Of a DNA stretch of 64,000 nt, positions 1-7,700 are shown piece by piece (position 1 is the first letter of the stretch; each line of letters opens with the position of its first letter). A program made the translations under genes and the position numbers. The notes below the pieces were generated by a model. It saw nothing but the letters and a program-made list of their open reading frames with translations. It did not search any database and was not told the origin of the DNA. The stretch is from Nocardia aurantia (GTDB taxonomy: Bacteria; Actinomycetota; Actinomycetes; Mycobacteriales; Mycobacteriaceae), in the NCBI RefSeq assembly GCF_009604425.1, contig NZ_WEGI01000001.1, forward strand, positions 372,001 through 436,000, read 5' to 3'.

Positions 1-270
1 GGCGTTGCTGATGACCAGGTTGCCGCCGACGGTCCGGAAGCTGCCGTCGGTACTCGTCAGCACGGCGGAGTCGCCGTCACGGGAGAGGGTGTAGTGCACG
101 CCGTTGACCTCGACGGCCTGGGAGGCGGGCACATGGACGATGCCGGCGGCCTGATCCACGGTCACACCCGGAGCGACCGGGGACGCGACCGGATCCGCGT
201 AGGCGGTGGCCGAGGCAATGGCGACGGCGCTGGTGGCCAGCACCGCGGCTGCGGTGAACTTCTTCATCAT
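1..270 (-). CDS. Secreted glycine-zipper family protein, C-terminus cut by window edge
   Basis: First 90 residues of a secreted protein; the 3' part lies outside the window. It opens with tandem Met codons (270 and 267), then a Lys-Lys and a hydrophobic signal peptide ending near TAYADP. The following stretch (VHVPASQAVEVNGVHYTLSR, then DGDSAVLTSTDG) is nearly identical to the two genes at 653-1471 and 1561-2382, so this is the third member of a tandem family. The leader just upstream carries an AGGT plus C-rich sequence also present before the other two copies. Function is unknown. By analogy with the complete copies the missing part should hold a glycine-rich membrane-active region and a C-terminal two-cysteine motif. 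Confidence 0.85.
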   Translation of the reverse strand, partial: MMKKFTAAAVLATSAVAIASATAYADPVASPVAPGVTVDQAAGIVHVPASQAVEVNGVHYTLSRDGDSAVLTSTDGSFRTVGGNLVISNA

Positions 271-652
271 CAAGGGGGCGACCTTGCTTTCCGAATTCAA
301 AGGATCTCGCTTCGGCCGATAGCTCCGGAGCGACGGGCTGTGCCCGGCTCGGAACCTTATTCCGTGATAGTCCGGAAATGAAATAGATGTTGTGCATCAA
401 TGCTGGTCAAAGCTGTCAGGAACCTCGCGGTGAATGCACAGAAAAGCTGCTCGGAAGGTTTCTGCGAGAATCCTGTGAATGGCGAAATCGGACATTGCCG
501 CCCGAATTCGCGCGATTCTTAACCCATTATTCAACTGTTGCCGGAACTGCTTCGGAGCGCAATGAATACGCCAACGGGCAGGCCTTCCGGCGGAAGGCCT
601 GCCCGTTGATTTTCAGTTGTTCGACGGAAATCCCGCCGGGTGTTGCCGGCGC
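271..652. other. Intergenic gap between two secreted-protein paralogues
   Basis: This 382-base gap is clearly AT-richer than the flanking genes. It holds the perfect palindrome at 572-608 and presumably the promoter of the gene starting at 270. I see no credible coding sequence in it. Confidence 0.6.
572..608 (-). terminator. Perfect 37-bp palindrome, likely terminator
   Basis: An 18-base arm (572-589) and its exact complement (591-608) flank a single base; the arm begins CAACGGGCAGGCC. It lies about 45 bases after the stop of the minus-strand gene ending at 653, where a transcription terminator is expected. A short T run (ATTTT) follows on the plus side, so it may work in both directions. 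Confidence 0.75.
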
Positions 653-1471
653 TTACTTCGGCTGGGCCGGATCGACGCAGTAGGTGCCCGGGCCGTTGCA
701 GGGCGAGGTGATGGTGCTGAAGTACTGGTACGCGGACCACAGCACGATCGGGCCGGCGACCAGGGCCGCGCCGACGAGGGTGCCGACGGAGCCGACGGTG
801 GCGGCACCGGCGACACAGCCGACGACCGCCGCCGGGAACGCGCCCAGCAGGGCGGTCACGGCGCCGGAGATGGTGCCGACGACGCCCGCGCCGATGACGC
901 AGCCGAGGCCGCCGCCCAGGATGGCGCCGATGATCGCACCCGTGGTGGAGGCGATCGAGGCACGCGACGAGAAGGCCGACAGCTCCTGCTGGTCACGCGG
1001 GGTGAAGGATTCGGTGACTTCCTGAGCCGACAGCGGCTTGGAGTTGGCGATATCCGTGGCGGTGAGCGGGTGCTCGGCGAGCTTGCCGTCCTCGGCCTTG
1101 GTGTCCGGGGTGAGGCGGACGGTGTTGTCGCTGATCTGGGCCGCGATCGGGAACTCGGTCGCGTCCTTGCGGTAGGTCAGCGGGATCGAGTCGACACCCT
1201 CGCCGGCGGCGTTGGTGACGACCAGGCTGCTGCCGACCGTCTTGAAGGCGCCGTCGGTGCTCGTCAGCACCGCCGAGTCGCCGTCGCGGGACAGGGTGTA
1301 GTGGACACCGTTGACCTCGAGGGTCTGCGACGCCGGGACGTGCACGACGCCGTCCTGGACGGTGACACCGACCGCCGGGGCGGCCGGGGCCGGCTCGGCC
1401 TGGGCGGTGGCCGCGGTGACGGCGACGACGGCGGTCGCCAGAGCGGCGGCAGCGGTGAGCTTCTTCATCAT
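653..1471 (-). CDS. Secreted glycine-zipper family protein, 272 aa
   Basis: Function unknown. An N-terminal signal peptide (MMKKLTAAAALATAVVAVTA, probable cleavage after TAQA) is followed by a predicted beta-type domain (about residues 25-115) and a conserved segment with SAQEVTESFTPRDQQELSAF. A long Gly/Ala-rich hydrophobic region (about residues 175-245) with GAIIGAILGGGLGCVIGAG resembles glycine-zipper membrane helices. The C-terminus has the pair SPCNGPGTYC, which could form a disulfide. It is about three quarters identical to the next gene and shares its leader motif AGGTCCCCCC. The gene follows 1561-2382 after 89 bases, so the two may be co-transcribed. A distant relative sits at 25937-26713. 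The family looks exported and membrane-inserting; any specific role would be speculation. Confidence 0.9.
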   Translation of the reverse strand: MMKKLTAAAALATAVVAVTAATAQAEPAPAAPAVGVTVQDGVVHVPASQTLEVNGVHYTLSRDGDSAVLTSTDGAFKTVGSSLVVTNAAGEGVDSIPLTYRKDATEFPIAAQISDNTVRLTPDTKAEDGKLAEHPLTATDIANSKPLSAQEVTESFTPRDQQELSAFSSRASIASTTGAIIGAILGGGLGCVIGAGVVGTISGAVTALLGAFPAAVVGCVAGAATVGSVGTLVGAALVAGPIVLWSAYQYFSTITSPCNGPGTYCVDPAQPK

Positions 1472-1560
1472 GTGGGGGGACCTGATCTTTCAGTCGAGAA
1501 CAATGCACCAGGACCCGGTGGGCACCAGCCTCGGATACCCACCGGTTTGCTCAGCGGTCT

Positions 1561-2382
1561 CTACTTCGGCGGGGCCGGCTGGGCCGGGTCGACGCAGTAG
1601 GTGCCGGGGCCGTAGCACGGCGAGGTGATGGTGCTGAAGTACTGGTAGGCCGCCCACAGCAGGATCGGGCCGGTAACCAGGGCGGAGCCGAGCAGCGTGC
1701 CGACGGTGCCGACGGTGGCCGCACCGGCGACGCAGCCGATGACCGCGCCGGGCAGGCCCGCCAGCAGAGCGCTGACGGCAGCGGAGATGGTGCCCGCCAC
1801 GCCCGCGCCGACGACGCAGCCGAGGCCGCCGCCGATGATCGCGCCGATGATCGCGCCCGTGGTGGAGGCGATCGAGGAGCGCTGCGAGAACGCGCTGAGC
1901 TCCTGCGCGTCACGCGGGGTGAAGGACTCGGTGATCTCCTGGGCCGACAGGGGCTTCGCGTTCGCGATGTCCTGCGCGGTGATCGGGTTCTCGACCGGCT
2001 TGCCGTCCTCGGCCTTGGTGTCGGGCGTCAGGCGGACGGTGTTGTCGCTGATCTGGGCCGCGATCGGGAACTCGGTCGCGTCCTTGCGGTAGGCCAGCGG
2101 GATGGAGTCGACGTCGCCGCCGGCGTTGCTGATGACCAGGTTGCCACCGACGGTACGGAAGGTGCCGTCGGTGCTCGTCAGCACCGCCGAGTCGCCGTCA
2201 CGCGACACGGTGTAGTGGACGCCGTTGACCTCGAGGGCCTGCGACGACGGGACGTGGACGATGCCGTCCTGCACGGTGACGCCGACAGCCGGAGCGGCCG
2301 GAGCCGGATCGGCATAGGCGGGGGCAGCCGCAACGCCGACGGCGCTGACGGTAAGTGCTGCATAAGCAGCGAATTTCCTCAT
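1561..2382 (-). CDS. Secreted glycine-zipper family protein, 273 aa
   Basis: Paralogue of the genes at 1-270 and 653-1471, with the same order of parts. There is a signal peptide (MRKFAAYAALTVSAVGVAAA, cleavage near AYA-DP), a middle domain with VHVPSSQALEVNGVHYTVSR, and the FTPRDAQELSAF segment. It ends in a hydrophobic Gly-rich region with two cysteines and a terminal SPCYGPGTYC motif. ATG 2382 follows a leader containing AAGAGGTCCCCCC, matching the leaders of its sisters. It is probably the first gene of the tandem group, with its promoter in the AT-rich gap upstream. Function is not known. Confidence 0.9.
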   Translation of the reverse strand: MRKFAAYAALTVSAVGVAAAPAYADPAPAAPAVGVTVQDGIVHVPSSQALEVNGVHYTVSRDGDSAVLTSTDGTFRTVGGNLVISNAGGDVDSIPLAYRKDATEFPIAAQISDNTVRLTPDTKAEDGKPVENPITAQDIANAKPLSAQEITESFTPRDAQELSAFSQRSSIASTTGAIIGAIIGGGLGCVVGAGVAGTISAAVSALLAGLPGAVIGCVAGAATVGTVGTLLGSALVTGPILLWAAYQYFSTITSPCYGPGTYCVDPAQPAPPK

Positions 2383-2867
2383 CAGGGGGGACCTCTTGCT
2401 TCTTTTGTTGCGTGAGACCTGCGCGGAGCCCTACGGACACAGCGCAGTACGGACCTTCCCAGGCAACTGAGCGAGAGTCAAGATTCTACTCACTATGAAT
2501 AATTCATGAACGGCGCGCGACACCTCGCCGTAAATGTTTGGACACCTTGCGGTGGGGTTCGGGCCAGCTCACGGCAACCGATACCGAGGTGTGTGTTACT
2601 TCCGGTAACGTTATCTGGCTCACCAGAATTAACGTCTTCTTCAGAGAGTAGACGGTGGTCCGCCATTCGGCCATTCCCGGCGATACCGTGCGGTGATAGC
2701 GGGATGTAATGAAATGGATGCGCGGGACCTGCGGAGTTCGCACCACAAGCCCGGTGGCACGGTCGGAATTAATTCATCGACTATTTACGGCGTCCGGACA
2801 TGGCTTTCATCGACAACCCGGACGGGGTTACCGCCATTCGGCCGGATGATGCACATCGTGGAAACAA
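2383..2867. other. AT-rich intergenic region
   Basis: About 480 bases with no believable gene. The base composition is lower in GC than the coding DNA around it. It must contain the promoter for the minus-strand secreted-protein genes, but I could not single out clear -35/-10 boxes. Confidence 0.55.
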
Positions 2868-2898
2868 CGAGGCCCCCGCGGCTTCCGCGAGGGCCTCG
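2868..2898 (-). terminator. Intrinsic terminator after dynamin-like gene
   Basis: Fourteen-base arms (2868-2881 and 2885-2898, one mismatch, CGAGGCCC core) surround a 3-base loop. It begins 23 bases beyond the stop at 2921 and is followed on the minus strand by TTGTTT. Confidence 0.8.
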
Positions 2899-2920
2899 AA
2901 TTATGTTGCCGCCGAACCGG

Positions 2921-4660
2921 TTATGCGGCGGCCGCCTCGGCCAGATGCGCCGCGCGCATCCGGATCCGTTGCAGCCGTTCCAGATCGGCCGCCACCGTGC
3001 TCACCCGGTCGCGGCGGTCGTCCTCGTGCCGGTCGACCGCGCGCGCGGCGTCCGCGATCGCGGCGTCGGCCGCGGTGGCCCGCTGCTCCGCCACCTCGGT
3101 GAAATGGTCACGCAGCGTGCGCTGTACCTCGCGCAGCCGCTGCTTCGACTCCTTGCCGACCTGGAACGAGACCTCGTCCATCAGCTTGCCGACGGCGATC
3201 TTCGCCTCCAGCTGCCGCCGGGCCTTCACGTTCTTCAGGTCCTCCCAGACCGTGTGGCCGCCCAGCACCAGGCCGGCGGCGATCGACCAGGGGTTGACCA
3301 GCGCGAGACCGGCCAGCGTGGTGGCCACGCCGATCATCAGCACGCCGCTGTAGGAGCCACGCAGCGCGCTGACCGCACGCTGGGTGATCGAGCCCTTCGC
3401 GCTCTCCAGTTCCTCGAGCGGGCCGTAGCTGTCCAGCACGTCCCGGGTGTCGGAAATGCGGATGCGCGGCACCGAATTCCGCTCGTCCTCCGCGAACCGG
3501 GCCGCGACCGTGCCCGCCAGCTCGACCGAGAGACGCTGGGCGAGCAGGAAGTTCTCGGTCACCTCGGCGTTGATGCGGTCGCCGATCCAGGTGTTGAACT
3601 GCGCCCAGCGCTTGCTCGGATCACCCTTGGTGACATCGTGTTCCGCCTCGCGGATCAGCGCGCGCAGCCGGTTGCGCAGGTCGTGCTCGACGGCCACGTT
3701 CAGCTCGGTGACTCCGTCGCCCAGGGCGTACGGCCAGTTCGAGGTGCGCTTGCGCAGCGCCAGGGCGGCCTGCCGGGCCTGCTCGAGGTGGGTGCGCGCC
3801 ACCAGATCCCGCTGCGGATCCTGCAGCCGGGTCACCTCCGAGTTCAAGGCCAGTGTCACCTGATCGGACACCACCCGGACGTCGTTGATGACCGACTCGC
3901 GGGCCAGCAGCGCGGCGCGGGCCAGCAGGTGCTCGCGGATGTAACCGGTCAGCTGCGGGATGCCCGACTCGACGATCTTCCCGTTGTCGCTACCGCGATG
4001 GCCGGCGCGATGGGTCTCGGCCGACACCGGCAGCAGCGGCAGGTCCAGTCCGGCGTCGGTGAGCAGCTTGCGGTTGGCGCGCTGCACGTCGGCCCAGCGC
4101 GGATTCGCGTCGATCTTGTTGATCACGCAGGCGACCACTGAGCAGGCGGCCTGCAACTGCTTGAGGTAGCGGACGTCTCCGATGGTCAGCTCGTGGGTGC
4201 CGTCGGCCACGAAGAGCACCGCGTCGGCCGTCGGCAGCAGGTCCAGAGTTGCTGCCGCACTGCGAGACTCGGGTCCTTCCAGGCCGGGGGTATCGATCAG
4301 CACGACACCGGCGGCCAGCAGTTCGGCCGGGGCGGTGACGCTGACGAGGCCGTCGCGGCGCGCGGGGGTACGGGTCACCCGGTCGCCGTGCTCGATCACC
4401 GCGGGTTGCGGGGTGTGCTGGCCGACCAACGCGACGTCGGCGGCCACCAGGGCGTTGACGATGGAACTGAGCCCCGCCCGGGATTCACCGGTCACGACGA
4501 TGCGCAGCCGGTCGTCGCCGATGCGGCGCTGCGCCGCGGCGAGCCGCCGCGACAGATCGGTGCGGCCGACGGTCTCGGTCACCGATTGCAGATCGGTGAG
4601 GATTTCGGTCATCGTTGCAGTCGCGTCGGTCACTTTGCCGACCAGTGCAGGGGCGCTCAC
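2921..4660 (-). CDS. Dynamin-like GTPase (IniA/IniC type) with unusual P-loop, 579 aa
   Basis: Large GTPase of the bacterial dynamin family, which remodels membranes; mycobacterial relatives are IniA and IniC. GTG 4660 is chosen because GAAAGGA lies nine bases ahead and no start with a better site lies upstream. The G domain has a P-loop-like GESRAGLSS (residues 58-66), DTPGLEG (123-129) and NKID (181-184). The P-loop lysine is replaced by Leu64, while the other GTPase motifs are intact. A long helical middle follows, then a hydrophobic hairpin (about 436-466, with VATTLAGLALVNPW) and a charged C-terminal coiled-coil region. It lies downstream of the giant repeat protein gene, separated by 62 bases holding a strong hairpin. 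The pairing recalls iniB-iniA-iniC, but only one dynamin is present here. Confidence 0.9.
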   Translation of the reverse strand: MSAPALVGKVTDATATMTEILTDLQSVTETVGRTDLSRRLAAAQRRIGDDRLRIVVTGESRAGLSSIVNALVAADVALVGQHTPQPAVIEHGDRVTRTPARRDGLVSVTAPAELLAAGVVLIDTPGLEGPESRSAAATLDLLPTADAVLFVADGTHELTIGDVRYLKQLQAACSVVACVINKIDANPRWADVQRANRKLLTDAGLDLPLLPVSAETHRAGHRGSDNGKIVESGIPQLTGYIREHLLARAALLARESVINDVRVVSDQVTLALNSEVTRLQDPQRDLVARTHLEQARQAALALRKRTSNWPYALGDGVTELNVAVEHDLRNRLRALIREAEHDVTKGDPSKRWAQFNTWIGDRINAEVTENFLLAQRLSVELAGTVAARFAEDERNSVPRIRISDTRDVLDSYGPLEELESAKGSITQRAVSALRGSYSGVLMIGVATTLAGLALVNPWSIAAGLVLGGHTVWEDLKNVKARRQLEAKIAVGKLMDEVSFQVGKESKQRLREVQRTLRDHFTEVAEQRATAADAAIADAARAVDRHEDDRRDRVSTVAADLERLQRIRMRAAHLAEAAAA

Positions 4661-4680
4661 GAGTGGAAGTCCTTTCGGCC

Positions 4681-4713
4681 GGCCCGTCCCGCCGGGTTGC
4701 GGCGGGACGGGCC
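4681..4713 (-). terminator. Strong intercistronic hairpin between repeat protein and dynamin genes
   Basis: Perfect 13-bp arms (4681-4693 GGCCCGTCCCGCC, complement at 4701-4713) with a 7-base loop fill most of the 62-base gap. No T run follows on the minus strand; the ribosome binding site of the dynamin gene comes instead. It may act as a partial terminator, an RNA stabiliser of the upstream message or a translation modulator. Confidence 0.7.
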
Positions 4714-4722
4714 GGGTCTGAA

Positions 4723-7700
4723 TCAGTGCTGGAGAAGGGCGCTTGAGTCGTGGCTCGCATCCGCGGTGGGATGTGCGCTCGTCGACACATCGGTGCTCGA
4801 CGACAGGCCGCTCGACAGACCGCTGGAGTGCGAGTCGGTCAGGCCGTGATCCGCGGTGCCGCCGGTACCGGCCGTCACATCGGTGTGCGTCGCGGTGGTC
4901 GGCGCGGCCGAGTGGCCGCTGTCGGTGCCCGCGGTGGCATCCGTGTGCGTGCTGGTGCCGGTGCTCGCCGTGCCCGCGCTCGTGGTCGGGGCGGAACCGC
5001 CGGTGGCGGCTCCGGTACCCGTCGAGGTGGAACCCGACGTGCCGTGCGAATCGGTGCCGGTGCTGGTCGACCCGGAGGTCGTGCCACCGGTCGAACCCGC
5101 GGTGCTCGAGCCCGGCTGCTGCAGCTGTGTCACGTTGTCGCTGGTGTGCGAGCTGACGCCGCCGCCGTTGGTGGTGCTGCCACCCAGATCGGCCTGGGGA
5201 GCGGAGCCGCCGGTGGTGGTGGCGGTGCTGCCGGTCGTGGTGGTCGGAGCCGAGTGCGTCGTATCCGTCGTGGCCGAGCCGGTCGTGGCCGAACCGGTGG
5301 TGCCCGGAGTCGCCGTGCCGGTGGTGCCGGTGGTGGCGTGGGAACCGTCGGTGGTGGTCGGCGTGTGGGTGGTCCCGGTGGTACCCGTGCTGCCGGTGTG
5401 GGTCGTGCCGGTGGTTCCGGTCGAGCCGGTGCCCGTCGTGCCGGTCCCGGTGGTGGCGGTGTGGCCGGTGTCGGTGCCGGTCGGCGAGTGGCCCGCGCCG
5501 GTGGTCGAGGTGCCGACCACGGCCGCCGCCCGGACGTCGGTGTTGGTCGCCTGGGTGACCGTCGACGACAGCGAGGTCGTCGCGGCGTTGGCGGTGTTGG
5601 CCGCCACCGGGGTGGCGATCACCGGCTGGGCGGCCGCGGCCGTCGCCGACGCGTCGGTCGCCGCCACCGTGGCGGTGCTCGCGTGCGCCACCGACGCGGT
5701 GGACTGACCCAGCGCCGACTGGCCGAGCGCGCTCGACGAGGCGCCGAGGCCCGCGGATGTGCTGGTGGCGAGGTTCGCGGAGAGACCGGCGTTGTGCGCC
5801 GCGCTGTCCGCGGTGGTCGCCGCCGAGCTCTGCGAGAACACCGGGCGCGCGTCGGCGCCGGCGTTCGCACCCGCGTTGACCGAGGCGTTGCCGTTCACGG
5901 ACGTGTTGACCGAGGCGTTGCCGTTGGCCGAGGCGCCGGTGCCGACCGAGGTCGTCCGGATCTCGCCCGGCTGGCTGCCGTTCGGCTGACCGCCGCCGGC
6001 GCGCACGTCCTGGGACCCGCGGCCCTCGTTGTCGTGCGAACCGTTCCGTCCGTCGTTGTCGTGACCGATGCCGTTGTTGCCGGTCCGGCCGGACACGCCC
6101 GAATGATCGGAACCGCCGTCGTGATCGAACCCGTGGCCGCCGTCGTGGTCGGCGAAACCCTGACCGGCGTTGTGCCCGTCGTGATTCTGCGCGCCGGTCC
6201 CGGGGCGACCGCCCTCGAAGCCGCCGCCCACGTGGCCACCGAGACCGATGCCCGCGCCGACATGGCCGCCGATGCCCGCACCGAGCCCGCCGCCGAAGCC
6301 GCCACCGATCGCGTGACCCCAATCGGCCGCCGGCGCCTGGCCGTGCCCCTCGAAGCCACCCTGGCCGAAGCCGCCGTGGTTCTGGCCGCCGAACCCGTTG
6401 TGGTCCTGCCCGCCGAACCCGTCGTGGTTCTGCCCGCCGAAGCCACCGTGGTCCTGGCCGCCGAAGCCGTTGTGGTCGTGGCCGCCGAATCCGGCCTGGC
6501 CGCCGAACCCATTGTGATCGCCGAATCCGTTGTGATCGCCGAACCCGTTGTGCTCGCCACCGAAGCCCGGCTGGCCGAAGCCGCCCTGGCCGTGGTCGCC
6601 GAAGCCGTTGCCGTTGTGTCCCTGGTCGAAGCCACCCACACCGAAGCCGCCGTGGCCCTGATCGCCGAAGCCGCCGTGCTCGCCGCCCAGGCCACCCGCC
6701 GCGCCGAGCCCGGCGCCCGTGTTGATGCCGAATTCGAAGCCGACGCCGCCGATGTTCACGCCGACCTCGACGCCCGCCGAACCGCCGACCGGGATGGCGG
6801 GTCCGCCGTTGGCCGACACGGTGTCCTGCACGACGCTGGTCTCGATGGTGGCCGAGAAGCCGGGGCCGCCGGGGATCAGCGAGCCGCTGATGGAGTGGAT
6901 GTCGTCGGTCTCGGTCTGGGTCTCCGTGATCGAGCCGCCGGCACCGCCGAGCCCGGAGGAGACGCCGCCGGAGACCTTCACGCTGTCCTCCGACACCCGG
7001 TGCTCGTCGACCGTCTGGAAGCTGGGCCCGAAGGTGCCCAGCGAGGCGTCGGTCTCGTGCACGGTGTCGGTCTCGGCGTGGGTCTGGTCGACGGATTCGT
7101 AGGCCGACCCGAACGGGGTGTTCACCGCGTTGGTGACCTCGTGCTCGTCGAATTCCGAGTGGGTCGCGTCGACGGTCTGGTAGTGCGAGCCGAACGGCCC
7201 GGTGCTCTCGTCGACGTGCAGGGTGTCCGACTCGGCGTGGGTGTCGTCCTCGGTGTGCGAGGCCGAACCGAACGGCGTGTCCACGGCCTGCACCGAGTGG
7301 TAGCCGTCGACCTCCTGATGCGACGCGTCGACGGTCTCGTGACCGAAGCCGAACAGCCCGGTCTCGCGCGACTCGTGCAGGGTGTCGGCCTCCGCGTGCG
7401 TCCGGTCGGTCGCCTCGTAGGCCCCGCCGAACGGGGTGTCGACGAAGTGGCTCGAGGACTGTTCGTCGAACTCGTTGTGCGCGGCGTCGATGTTCTCGTG
7501 GCTGCCGAACAGGCCGGCCCCGCGATCGACGTGCAGGCTGTCGTTCTCGAGATGCACGGCATCGGCGGTCGATCCCGCCGAGCCGAACGGGGTGCTCACC
7601 ACGTCGACGGCGTGGTAGCCGTCGGCCTCGTGGTGGGCCGCGTCGATGGTCTGCGAGTTGCCGAGCCAGCCGGCCCGCTCGCTCTCCTGCAGGCTGTCGG

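Noticed and set aside
2693..4141. Long plus-strand open frame over the dynamin gene
   Set aside because: Antisense shadow of a gene with clear GTPase motifs; the translation has no domain signal.
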